Source: Candidatus Zhuqueibacterota bacterium
GTDB taxonomy: Bacteria > Zhuqueibacterota > Zhuqueibacteria > Residuimicrobiales > Krinioviventaceae
NCBI GenBank assembly: GCA_016928775.1
Contig: JAFGKD010000099.1
Span: forward strand, 1-46,150
DNA: 46,150 nt
Direction of reading: 5' to 3'
Below, in pieces: positions 32,326 to 39,679 of this stretch. The translations under genes were made by a program, and so were the position numbers. Under the pieces are notes generated by a model, which was given only the letters and a program-made list of their open reading frames with translations, did no database searches and was not told the origin of the DNA. Each line of letters begins with the position of its first letter. The first letter of the stretch is position 1.

Positions 32326-34058
32326 TAGGCCATTCCTTTTATCATTTTATCAATTGGCGCCCCGGCCGGCACCATGGGATAAACATTTTCTTCTTCGCTA
32401 ATTTTAAATTCTACAATGACTGGACCGGGCGTGTTAAATGCTTTTTCCAGGGTTGGAGTAACTTCCTCCGTCTTGTCGGCAAAATAGCCGGCAGCCCCGT
32501 AAGCTTCCGCCAATTTGACAAAATTGGGAACGTATTCTTTGGGACACATATCGCCGGAGCCATCGCAGTGCGGCGGGCAGTTAATATTGCGCCGCAGACA
32601 ACTGCTTGAAAAACGACGATCATAAAAAATGCCCTGCCATTGCCTGACCATGCCGAGCGACTGGTTATTCAAAATAATAATTTTTACCGGAATGTGATAC
32701 AGCACTGCTGTCGCCAATTCCTGGATGTTCATCTGAATGCTGCCATCGCCGGCGATATCGACGACCAGCTTGTCCGGATGAGCGACCTGTGCGCCAATGG
32801 CCGCCGGGAAGCCGTATCCCATGGTCCCCAAACCGCCGGAAGATAGAAACGTCCGCGGTTTGGTATACTTGTAAAATTGCGCCGCCCACATTTGATTCTG
32901 TCCGACTTCGGTGGTGATGATCGTTTCGCGATTGGCCACTTTTTCCACTTGCTCAATGACATACTGTGGTGAAATGCTGCTGCCACCGTTGTACTGCAAC
33001 GGGTGTTCTTTTTTCCAGGTCAAAATTGTTTGTATCCAATCGGTGTTTTGCTTTTTTTCAATAACTTTGTTGATTTCCGCCAAAACCAGTTTGACATCAC
33101 CAACGACCGGCAAATCCACCTTGACATTTTTTTGAATAGACGTTGGATCAATATCGATATGGATGATCTTTGCCTTTGAGGCAAATTTATCCAATTTCCC
33201 GGTGACTCGATCATCAAATCGCGCACCAATGGCGATGAGTAGATCGCACTCCTGAACCGCGTAGTTAGCATAAGCTGTGCCGTGCATGCCAAGCATCTTG
33301 AGCGCTTTTGCTTCGGTCTCTGGATAGACTCCAAGCCCCATCAAGGTTGTGGTCACAGGAATGTCAGCCGTATCGGCTAACTCTCTTAATTCGGCGCTGG
33401 CACCACTCGCAACAACACCTCCACCGGCATAGATGACCGGCCGGTTTGCGGCAGCTATCATCTGCGCGGCCTTTTTTATTTGTTGCGGATGTCCCTTCAC
33501 CGTCGGCTTGTAGCTTCTTATTTCTACTTTATCAGGATAAGATTCGGGACAGATTTGTTGCTGGATATCTTTTGGCACATCAACGACAACGGGGCCCGGA
33601 CGACCGGAGCGTGCAATATAAAAAGCGGATTTGAGAATGATGGGTAATTCATGCACTGATTTGACCAAATAATTGTGTTTGGTCACTGGCCGTGTGATAC
33701 CGACGACATCCGCCTCCTGGAAGGCATCATTGCCGATGAGATGCGTGTGTACCTGCCCGGTGATAGCAACAATGGGAACAGAATCCATATGCGCTGTCGC
33801 CAGGCCGGTCACCAGATTGGTTGCTCCTGGTCCAGATGTGGCCAAACAGACGCCCACCTGACCAGAGGCGCGGGCATAGCCGTCAGCAGCGTGCACCGCC
33901 CCTTGTTCGTGACGCGTCAAATAAAATTGAATATCCGTGCCATAAAGTTTATCGAAAATATCCAATACCGCACCGCCAGGATAGCCGAAAACAGCACCAA
34001 CATTTTCCTTTTTGAGCGCATGCAGTATCATTTCAGCGCCAGTCATTTTATTCTTCAT
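32325..34058 (-). CDS. ilvB: Acetolactate synthase large (catalytic) subunit
   Basis: ATG 34058 is chosen, with GAGG ten bases upstream; a TTG at 34097 would add 13 residues. The 577-residue ThDP enzyme has GAVFGYPGGAVLDIF, the cofactor-activating Glu in LTRHEQGAVHAADGYA, and the ThDP/Mg motif beginning GDGSIQMN and ending ILNN about 24 residues later. It condenses pyruvate with pyruvate or 2-oxobutyrate, opening valine and isoleucine synthesis. A segment with SSSCLRRNINCPPHC and DMCPKEYVPNF near residues 495-525 is longer and richer in cysteine than usual for IlvB. It is the first structural gene of the operon, behind a putative attenuator. Confidence 0.95.
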   Translation of the reverse strand: MKNKMTGAEMILHALKKENVGAVFGYPGGAVLDIFDKLYGTDIQFYLTRHEQGAVHAADGYARASGQVGVCLATSGPGATNLVTGLATAHMDSVPIVAITGQVHTHLIGNDAFQEADVVGITRPVTKHNYLVKSVHELPIILKSAFYIARSGRPGPVVVDVPKDIQQQICPESYPDKVEIRSYKPTVKGHPQQIKKAAQMIAAANRPVIYAGGGVVASGASAELRELADTADIPVTTTLMGLGVYPETEAKALKMLGMHGTAYANYAVQECDLLIAIGARFDDRVTGKLDKFASKAKIIHIDIDPTSIQKNVKVDLPVVGDVKLVLAEINKVIEKKQNTDWIQTILTWKKEHPLQYNGGSSISPQYVIEQVEKVANRETIITTEVGQNQMWAAQFYKYTKPRTFLSSGGLGTMGYGFPAAIGAQVAHPDKLVVDIAGDGSIQMNIQELATAVLYHIPVKIIILNNQSLGMVRQWQGIFYDRRFSSSCLRRNINCPPHCDGSGDMCPKEYVPNFVKLAEAYGAAGYFADKTEEVTPTLEKAFNTPGPVIVEFKISEEENVYPMVPAGAPIDKMIKGMA

Positions 34059-34110
34059 AATCGTTTTTCCTCGACAGGTTTTAACTTTTCTGATCAATCG
34101 AAACCTAAAG

Positions 34111-34212
34111 CTCGCCAGGGTGCGAGAGGAGTTACCTTTTATTTCTTATTTTTGGGAGGATTGTTTTGTCAGGCTTGCCTCTTGCACCAGTTTGATTTAG
34201 CTGAGCAAGAGG
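34111..34212 (-). promoter_or_regulatory. Candidate transcription attenuator of the ilv-leu operon
   Basis: Read on the minus strand, four arms follow each other: CCTCTTGC (34205-34212), GCAAGAGG (34178-34185), CCTCTCGC (34122-34129) and GCGAG (34111-34115). Arm 1 pairs perfectly with 2, arm 2 pairs with 3 at 7 of 8 bases, and arm 3 pairs with 4 at 5 of 5. This is the alternating scheme of amino acid attenuators. The stop codon of a Leu/Val/Ile-rich frame (34197-34199) lies in the loop between arms 1 and 2. The run after arm 4 is only CTTTAGGTTT, so the terminator is weak. Confidence 0.48.
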
Positions 34213-34343
34213 TTAATAATGACGAGACCTAGTACAGGTAAAGACAAGACGAACAGAAAATCGACATCGCATACCACACCGTCACCAGTGTTGCACGCCA
34301 CAGGTTCAATGGATCGAATTTTCTTTTGCTTATCCCTTATCAA
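34197..34343 (-). CDS. Possible leader peptide of the ilv-leu operon
   Basis: The frame ends with LFVLSLPVLGLVIINLLLS before TAA at 34197; leucine, valine and isoleucine make up most of the last 20 codons. Two starts are possible: TTG 34343, with AGGA seven bases upstream (48 residues), or GTG 34277 (26 residues). The hydrophobic end could alternatively be a membrane helix of a small protein. Its position upstream of ilvB and the overlap of its last codons with arm 1 of the hairpin system favour a ribosome-stalling leader. No ATG start is present, which lowers confidence. Confidence 0.38.
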   Translation of the reverse strand: MIRDKQKKIRSIEPVACNTGDGVVCDVDFLFVLSLPVLGLVIINLLLS

Positions 34344-34371
34344 GGCTGAATCCTGTTCGTAAAGTCGGAAT

Positions 34372-34399
34372 AATTTAGTAAAAAATTTGTAAAGGTCAA
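34372..34399 (-). promoter_or_regulatory. Putative sigma-70 promoter of the ilv-leu operon
   Basis: On the minus strand TTGACC (34394-34399) is followed after 16 bases by TAAATT (34372-34377), five and four matches to the -35 and -10 consensus in AT-rich DNA. Transcription would start near 34364, upstream of the leader frame, leaving a leader of about 300 bases before ilvB. Confidence 0.45.
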
Positions 34400-34493
34400 G
34401 CTAAAAAAAGGGATTTTGGGATAAGACTTTACGCATTGATTTTAAACAGCTAATTTTTTAACTTGGCAGTAGTTTGTTTCTTGAAAGGTTGAT

Positions 34494-34973
34494 ATGCCAA
34501 GAATTTTGCCATCGTTTCTTATGCTCCTTTGCTTGCTTTTCATGCAGTGTCAAAAAAGCCGCGTGCCTGTGGTAACTGAATGGATTGGTTTGCAAACAAA
34601 AGAAAGTGCGCCACTTGAAAAAGAGTTCAAAACTGCCGGCTCGGGCGTGGGGCCGGTCACGTGGTGGGCGGGTGGCTATACGTGGTCAGGTGGCTATTTT
34701 ATCATTGAACTGATTGACGTCAAGAACGGGGAGACGGTATTGCGCGCGCTCTATCGCTACGGGGATGCGAAAACCGGCAATGATGAATTGCCAAAATTCA
34801 AATGGTGGCACTCGGAAGAAAAAGGACGAATCATTTTAGCAGCGAATCGAGTTTACAAGATGAAATTGCAAGCCAGTGGCCTGGCACAACCCGGAGCTGG
34901 CTGGGGATTGTGGTTGTATAGAATTGGCCAGGAGGAACCGAAACGCCGGGGTGGCAAGATTGAATCGCAATAA
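34494..34973 (+). CDS. Small putative lipoprotein, unknown function
   Basis: The 159-residue product has a lipoprotein-like signal (LPSFLMLLCLLFMQCQKS) with Cys at about 19. The mature part is rich in Trp and Gly (GVGPVTWWAGGYTWSGGYFI, WWHSEEKGRIILAAN, GWGLWLYRIGQEE) and probably all beta. I recognise no family. AAAGG lies five bases before the ATG. The next gene starts 18 bases after the stop, so the two small exported proteins probably share a transcript. Confidence 0.72.
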   Translation: MPRILPSFLMLLCLLFMQCQKSRVPVVTEWIGLQTKESAPLEKEFKTAGSGVGPVTWWAGGYTWSGGYFIIELIDVKNGETVLRALYRYGDAKTGNDELPKFKWWHSEEKGRIILAANRVYKMKLQASGLAQPGAGWGLWLYRIGQEEPKRRGGKIESQ

Positions 34974-34991
34974 AAGAATGAGGATGTTGTC

Positions 34992-35411
34992 ATGCAAAGA
35001 ATTCTTTTATTCTCATTGATTATTATCCTGGGTGCTTTGCCCGTCTGTAAAAATCCTGACACCCTGGAAAATAAAGCGGATAGTACCATTACCGGGCAAG
35101 TTTTGCCGGGTGACGCACAAGGCAGATCCGGTCCGATCATTGTCGTAGCCAGCCGTACAAATGAGCTGGATAAAATTGATTGGACCCTCCAGCGGGACAT
35201 TTTATCACGTTTTGGACCTTTTGAAATCAACGAGCTGATTGGTGGAACATATTATATTGCCGCGCTTCTCGATGAAAACCGCAATGATCAACTGGATAGC
35301 GGAGAATACTGGGGCGGTCACGATGCAAATGGCGACGGACGCCTCGATTTTGTCCAACTTGACGGCGGCAAAACCCTGCAGCAAGATATCACGTTCATCG
35401 CGATCTATTAG
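34992..35411 (+). CDS. Small exported protein with EF-hand-like Asp-rich loops
   Basis: The 139-residue product has a signal peptide with possible lipidation (LFSLIIILGALPVCKN). A single Ig-like beta domain follows (STITGQVLPGDAQGRSGPII, GTYYIAALL). Two calcium-loop-like stretches, DENRNDQLDSGE and DANGDGRLDFVQ, place acidic or Asn residues at positions 1, 3, 5 and 9 of an EF loop. Similar text occurs in DUF2141-like secreted proteins. GAGG lies eight bases before the ATG. It is followed after 10 bases by the DNA glycosylase gene on the same strand. Confidence 0.72.
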   Translation: MQRILLFSLIIILGALPVCKNPDTLENKADSTITGQVLPGDAQGRSGPIIVVASRTNELDKIDWTLQRDILSRFGPFEINELIGGTYYIAALLDENRNDQLDSGEYWGGHDANGDGRLDFVQLDGGKTLQQDITFIAIY

Positions 35412-35421
35412 CCTAACACCC

Positions 35422-36318
35422 ATGCCAGAATATCCGGATATCACTGTTTATATCGAACGCCTGCGCGACTTTATCATACAACAGCGTCTTGAAAAAATTA
35501 GGCTATTGAGTCCTTTTTTTCTTCGGACTGTCGTCCCGGCGATTGACTCGATTAAAGGTCAAAAGGTCGAGGATCTGAAAAGAATTGGCAAGCGGATCGT
35601 TTTTTGCTTTTCTGATGATTTTTATCTTGTTCTGCACCTCATGGTGTCGGGCCGGCTGCAATGGAAGGAGCGCGGTGCAGCAGTGAACCGAAAAATCGGT
35701 TTGGCCGTCCTGGACTTTGAAAATGGTGCGCTCCTTATCACCGAAGCAGGAACAAAAAAGCGCGCTTCCCTACATCTTGTGCGCGGTCTCGAAAATTTGG
35801 CCGAGTTTGATCGCGGTGGATTGAACATCCTGAACGCAAGTCTGGAAAAATTTTCCGCTCGCGTGATGTCAGAGAACCACACCTTGAAGCGCACCCTGAC
35901 AGATCCGCGCTTGTTTGATGGCATCGGTAACTCTTATTCGGATGAAATTCTGCATGCCGCCCGACTGTCGCCGGTCAAACTCAGCCGCACTTTGAGCGAT
36001 GAAGAGATGGCGCGGCTCTATTTCGCCTGTCGATCCCAACTCGAATTATGGACCAATCGATTGCGCAAGGAAGCGGGTGACGGATTGCCGAAAAAAGTGA
36101 CAGCGTTCCGCTCGGATATGGCTGTGCACGGGAAATACAATCAACCGTGTCCGATCTGTGGGACCGCCGTGCAGAGAATTCGTTATGCTGATAACGAGAC
36201 AAACTATTGCCCGCGCTGCCAGACGCATGGAAAGCTGTTGCTTGATCGCAGCCTGTCGAGATTGCTCAAGCAGGACTGGCCGCGCACCATTGAAGAGCTG
36301 GAGAACAGGACAAAATGA
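35422..36318 (+). CDS. Formamidopyrimidine-DNA glycosylase / endonuclease VIII family protein
   Basis: ATG 35422 is the true start because the family uses Pro2 as catalytic nucleophile and Glu3 follows (MPEYPDITVY). The 298-residue protein has the beta-sandwich with GKRIVFCFSDDFYLVLHLMV containing the conserved Lys, the H2TH region DPRLFDGIGNSYSDEIL, and a C-terminal zinc finger at 243-266 (CPIC, CPRCQ). It excises oxidised bases and nicks the strand. The arginine usually found five residues before the second Cys pair (R258 in E. coli Fpg) is Asn here, which may change lesion binding. The next gene overlaps its stop as ATGA. Which subfamily it belongs to is not settled. Confidence 0.88.
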   Translation: MPEYPDITVYIERLRDFIIQQRLEKIRLLSPFFLRTVVPAIDSIKGQKVEDLKRIGKRIVFCFSDDFYLVLHLMVSGRLQWKERGAAVNRKIGLAVLDFENGALLITEAGTKKRASLHLVRGLENLAEFDRGGLNILNASLEKFSARVMSENHTLKRTLTDPRLFDGIGNSYSDEILHAARLSPVKLSRTLSDEEMARLYFACRSQLELWTNRLRKEAGDGLPKKVTAFRSDMAVHGKYNQPCPICGTAVQRIRYADNETNYCPRCQTHGKLLLDRSLSRLLKQDWPRTIEELENRTK

Positions 36319-36779
36319 AAATTATCATTGCCGCTATGGGATCGAACCGCGTCATTGGTGCCGGTGATAAACTGCCATGGTGGGTGCCGGAGGAATACCA
36401 GCTCTTTCTTCATTTTATTACGGCCCAAACTGTCATTATGGGACGCAAGACCTTTGACATTTTTAGCAAAGACCTGCCGAGTAAACGCAATCTGGTCATT
36501 AGTCTAAAAAAAAAGAGTTACGCGCGGGCAACGATATTTTCATCCGTTTATAAAGCGCTGGATGAGGCCGAACGCTATCCCGAGGATATTTACATCGCCG
36601 GTGGGGCCACAATTTACCGGCAAACCATCGATCTGGTGGATAAACTCTATTTGTCTATTATTAAAGGTGATTTCACGGGGGATGCCTTTTTTCCTCCATT
36701 CCAGGAATCGAACTGGGTTGTTGAACAACGCAGCGAATTTCCCGCATTTGAATTTATCATCTATGCAAAAAAATTGTAA
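36315..36779 (+). CDS. folA: Dihydrofolate reductase
   Basis: The 154-residue protein matches type I DHFR. MKIIIAAMGSNRVIGAGDKL opens the sheet, LPWWVPEEYQLF carries the active-site acidic residue as Glu rather than the Asp common in bacteria, VIMGRKTFDIF and RNLVISLK follow, and YIAGGATIYRQ gives the NADPH-binding glycine pair. It makes tetrahydrofolate with NADPH. The ATG overlaps the glycosylase stop as ATGA with AGGA upstream, so the two are co-translated. A RibD-like reductase is less likely given these motifs. Confidence 0.88.
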   Translation: MKIIIAAMGSNRVIGAGDKLPWWVPEEYQLFLHFITAQTVIMGRKTFDIFSKDLPSKRNLVISLKKKSYARATIFSSVYKALDEAERYPEDIYIAGGATIYRQTIDLVDKLYLSIIKGDFTGDAFFPPFQESNWVVEQRSEFPAFEFIIYAKKL

Positions 36780-36886
36780 AAAATAGTGCCACACATCATG
36801 AACCTTTCTCCTTTTCTGTTGTACAGTACTATAAACCTTGCTAATAAAACACAGTTTTGTTGCCTTGTTCTGCAGAGGAGATGGTC

Positions 36887-38074
36887 ATGAAAAATTTACT
36901 TGTCGTTTTTGCTCTCTTTTTTTCTGTCACGCTCGTCTACGGCGAATCCCCGCAAAAAGTCTATCGTATCACGCAAGAGTATTACACGAACGACTGGTAT
37001 AAAAAACAATCCGAATTGTGGAAAAAGGAAATCGAGAAAAATCCGCAAAATGCCACAGCCTGGGAGAATTATTATTATGCCAATCGTTACGCGCGATTTG
37101 AGGACATTAATTCGAAAGAAAGGCAAGCCAAGTTAGCCCGGATCATCGAAGAAATGGGGCGAGCGATTCCAGATTCGTATGAATATACCTTGCTCAAGGC
37201 ATGGAACAGTCATGATGTCGATGACATTCCCGGATATGAAAAAGCTTACAAAATGAATCCCGATCGACCGGATCCACTTTACAATATGATTACGCACTAC
37301 GAGTTGCATAACAACGTTGAAAAAGCAAAAGAACTCTATCATAAATTGTACAAAGCGCGGGATATCATGCCACCGCTACTCGATTATAACTATAACGTCC
37401 TGATGTCGCTAGAAGAGGATGCGATATTGTTCACAAATGGCGATAACGATACCTATCCGGCTCGAATGCTGCAGATCGTCAAAAACATTCGACCTGATGT
37501 GACAATCATCAATATCAGTATGGGAACAACAGAAAAGTACCTGTTACGGAAATTGCAGGAACACAACTATTCGGTCAATTTTAAAGAGCTAACACAAAAG
37601 GCCAATCTTGAGCCGGATGAATCTTCGCCTGAGGTGAAAAAGAACGTGCTGATCGCGCTTGTCAGCGAGTTGACGAATAAGTATCCTGATATTAAAATTT
37701 ACTTTGCGTTGACCGTGTACGATCCTTTCAAAGAAAAATTCAAAAGCAACTTGTATATCACCGGGCTCGCCGAGCGTTATGCGTCGAATCCCCTGGACAA
37801 TGTTGCCTTGTTGAAAAAGCATATCGAGCAAAATTTCCGCCTCGATGATGTTATTCTCAAATGGTATGGCGAAGAATATGTCGGCGCAACATTGATGGCG
37901 CAGATGAATTTGAATTACATTCCGGCATTTTTAAAATTAGCGGAGCACTATCAGATTGTTGGCGAAACGTGGCGGGCTAACCAGTGGGCAAACAAAGCTC
38001 TGGTTTTGGCGAAAAACGGCGGAGAGGATGAACTGATCCAGTTTATCAACTCAAAAGGATTTCACGTCGATTAA
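36887..38074 (+). CDS. Exported TPR-containing protein with NGDNDTYP motif
   Basis: ATG 36887 follows GAGGAG at seven bases and opens a signal peptide (MKNLLVVFALFFSVTLVYG). The 395-residue protein has TPR-like helices at about 45-170 (ELWKKEIEKNPQNATAWENY, YEKAYKMNPDRPDPLYNMI) and at the C-terminus (AFLKLAEHYQIVGETWRANQ). The centre, AILFTNGDNDTYPARMLQIV followed by NIRPDVTIINISM, resembles the soluble part of DUF2723 membrane proteins, but no membrane domain is present. The sigma factor gene begins five bases after the stop, so this protein may be part of the same envelope-stress unit. Function unknown. Confidence 0.75.
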   Translation: MKNLLVVFALFFSVTLVYGESPQKVYRITQEYYTNDWYKKQSELWKKEIEKNPQNATAWENYYYANRYARFEDINSKERQAKLARIIEEMGRAIPDSYEYTLLKAWNSHDVDDIPGYEKAYKMNPDRPDPLYNMITHYELHNNVEKAKELYHKLYKARDIMPPLLDYNYNVLMSLEEDAILFTNGDNDTYPARMLQIVKNIRPDVTIINISMGTTEKYLLRKLQEHNYSVNFKELTQKANLEPDESSPEVKKNVLIALVSELTNKYPDIKIYFALTVYDPFKEKFKSNLYITGLAERYASNPLDNVALLKKHIEQNFRLDDVILKWYGEEYVGATLMAQMNLNYIPAFLKLAEHYQIVGETWRANQWANKALVLAKNGGEDELIQFINSKGFHVD

Positions 38075-38079
38075 AATTG

Positions 38080-38670
38080 ATGAGATTATTCGGGCAGATA
38101 TATAAAACTCACACTGACGAAGAACTGATGCGCGCCATCCAATCGGGAGAGGTGAAAGCCTTTGACGTCCTGTACGATCGCTATAGCACGAGAATGGTGA
38201 ATTATTTTTTTCGTCGACTCGGAGACCAAGATGCCGCGCAGGATATGCTGCAGGATTTGTTCGCCAAGATCGTCGAAAAACCGCATCTTTTTGATTCCAG
38301 CAGACGTTTCTCAACGTGGCTTTTCGCCATCGCATCCAATATGTGCAAAAATGAATATCGTCGCCGTGACATTCGTAAAATCGAACGTCCATTGCAGGAC
38401 TCGGAATTATCGTCCGACGGTCAAGTGAGAATCAACAAGCCGGATGAGACTTTTGCCCAGAAAGAATTTGGCGAAGCCGTTTTTAAAAAATTGCATGAAT
38501 TAGATGAGAATAAGCACAACACGTTTTTATTGCGATTTCAGCAGCAACTCTCCATCAAAGAGATCAGTGAGGTACTGAACTGTTCGGAAGGGACGGTCAA
38601 GTCGCGTTTGTTTTACACCATTCGCGCCCTGGCGGACGCGTTACAGGAATTTAATCCCTATATGAGGTAA
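38080..38670 (+). CDS. RNA polymerase sigma factor, ECF type
   Basis: The 196-residue protein has region 2 (FDVLYDRYSTRMVNYFFRRL, DMLQDLFAKIVEKP, FSTWLFAIASNMCKNEYRRR) and region 4 (TFLLRFQQQLSIKEISEVL, NCSEGTVKSRLFYTIRAL) with no other domains. Start ATG 38080 lies one codon after a TTG; the ribosome site is weak, so translation may be coupled to the TPR gene. It directs polymerase to its own regulon. The anti-sigma gene starts four bases after the stop. Confidence 0.93.
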   Translation: MRLFGQIYKTHTDEELMRAIQSGEVKAFDVLYDRYSTRMVNYFFRRLGDQDAAQDMLQDLFAKIVEKPHLFDSSRRFSTWLFAIASNMCKNEYRRRDIRKIERPLQDSELSSDGQVRINKPDETFAQKEFGEAVFKKLHELDENKHNTFLLRFQQQLSIKEISEVLNCSEGTVKSRLFYTIRALADALQEFNPYMR

Positions 38671-38673
38671 TCT

Positions 38674-39189
38674 ATGAGCGAGTGCAAACATATAAAAGAT
38701 TTAATTATCCAGCGAAACATCGCACCACTGCCGCAAAAGGATGAACGAGTGCTGGTGCAGCATATGAAATCGTGCACATCATGCCAGGCTTTCGAACGTC
38801 TCGTCTCGTCGTATGAAGATGTGTCAGCCAATTCGTTTACACTGCGCCCACGAGACGATATCAAAGTATCACTCAAAAGAATCATGCGCACACGCGCGCA
38901 AATCATCCCAAAAGGCGTGAAAAACCGTCTCGCACATGTCCTCGCGTCACGAAAAGTATTATACAAAATTGCCGTGGCCACGATAATTTTATTTCTTTTC
39001 ATACTCGGCATGCCGCAGCTCAAACGCTCCCAACATACAAGACACCGTGAATATACAACCACAACAATCGACAGTATTAGTTTAAATGTGATCAATTTAA
39101 ATCAAATCATCCAGATCGTTGACTCGCAAAAGGTGGGTGTAAATTTGCGGCAGGATACGATGTTGGCGAAAATTTTGTATACGTTATAG
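38674..39189 (+). CDS. Anti-sigma factor with zinc-binding domain and one TM helix
   Basis: The 171-residue protein has the zf-HC2 pattern with C4, H30, C34 and C37 (HMKSCTSC). A charged linker, a single membrane helix (IAVATIILFLFILGM) and a periplasmic tail of about 50 residues (INLNQIIQIVDSQKVGVNL) follow. It should hold the adjacent ECF sigma at the membrane and release it on an envelope signal or on zinc-site oxidation. GAGG, overlapping the sigma stop, lies six bases before the ATG, giving tight coupling and balanced amounts. Confidence 0.88.
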   Translation: MSECKHIKDLIIQRNIAPLPQKDERVLVQHMKSCTSCQAFERLVSSYEDVSANSFTLRPRDDIKVSLKRIMRTRAQIIPKGVKNRLAHVLASRKVLYKIAVATIILFLFILGMPQLKRSQHTRHREYTTTTIDSISLNVINLNQIIQIVDSQKVGVNLRQDTMLAKILYTL

Positions 39190-39221
39190 CCAAAACATCA
39201 ATTAGCTTTTGGCGGATTTTT
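39189..39221 (+). terminator. Probable terminator of the sigma/anti-sigma unit
   Basis: GCCAAAA (39189-39195) and TTTTGGC (39207-39213) form a seven-base stem with an 11-base loop, followed by GGATTTTTC. The first arm touches the anti-sigma stop and the rest overlaps the last codons of the convergent regulator gene. The stem is AT-rich and short, so efficiency may be modest. Confidence 0.5.
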
Positions 39222-39497
39222 CGCAAATGCCGATTTGACCGTGAGACCTGGTAGTTGGCCAATGCGTCCGGTCATGGCACCAACGTCATCGGTGTTGCCG
39301 TCAATGATGAGGGAGATGATCGACAGGTTGCGCTCACGATAGGGCACACCCAATCGACCGATGATGATATGCGAGAAATCGTGCAGAATTTTATTCAACC
39401 TGTCATGGGCCTTGTCGGGTTCATTCACAATAATCGCAACAACACCGATGCGCCTGTTTTCCAGCGACTGCTCATGTGGGATGGTTGTCTCTTTCAT
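39198..39497 (-). CDS. TM1266-family regulator (iron-only hydrogenase system type)
   Basis: I start at ATG 39497, with AAGGAG twelve bases upstream; the frame is open to 39545. The 99-residue protein is a small ACT-like domain (RRIGVVAIIVNEPDKAHDRL, HIIIGRLGVPYRERNLSIIS, LIIDGNTDDVGAMTGRIG, LPGLTVKSAFA). This matches the TM1266 family, often encoded near [FeFe]-hydrogenase or HydEFG genes, and probably a ligand-binding regulator. No hydrogenase gene is in the window. It is flanked by the convergent anti-sigma gene and a divergent glycosyltransferase. Confidence 0.82.
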   Translation of the reverse strand: MKETTIPHEQSLENRRIGVVAIIVNEPDKAHDRLNKILHDFSHIIIGRLGVPYRERNLSIISLIIDGNTDDVGAMTGRIGQLPGLTVKSAFAKNPPKAN

Positions 39498-39679
39498 GTC
39501 AGAGTGTCTCTCCTTCACTTCAGATAATATTGGTGATTTTATCATAAAAATATCGCAGAATCGGACTTGAAATGCAAGCAGAAAGTGCTACAGGAAGGCC
39601 TCCATTTGGCCTCGCACTTTTTTTTTCGACGAATTATTCCTATATTTTATTCATCGATCACTTGTCACAGGAGGTGTTT

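Noticed and set aside
34098..34370. T-box or other riboswitch before ilvB
   Set aside because: No T-box consensus (TGGNACCGCG type) or specifier loop was seen; the features fit a translated-leader attenuator better.
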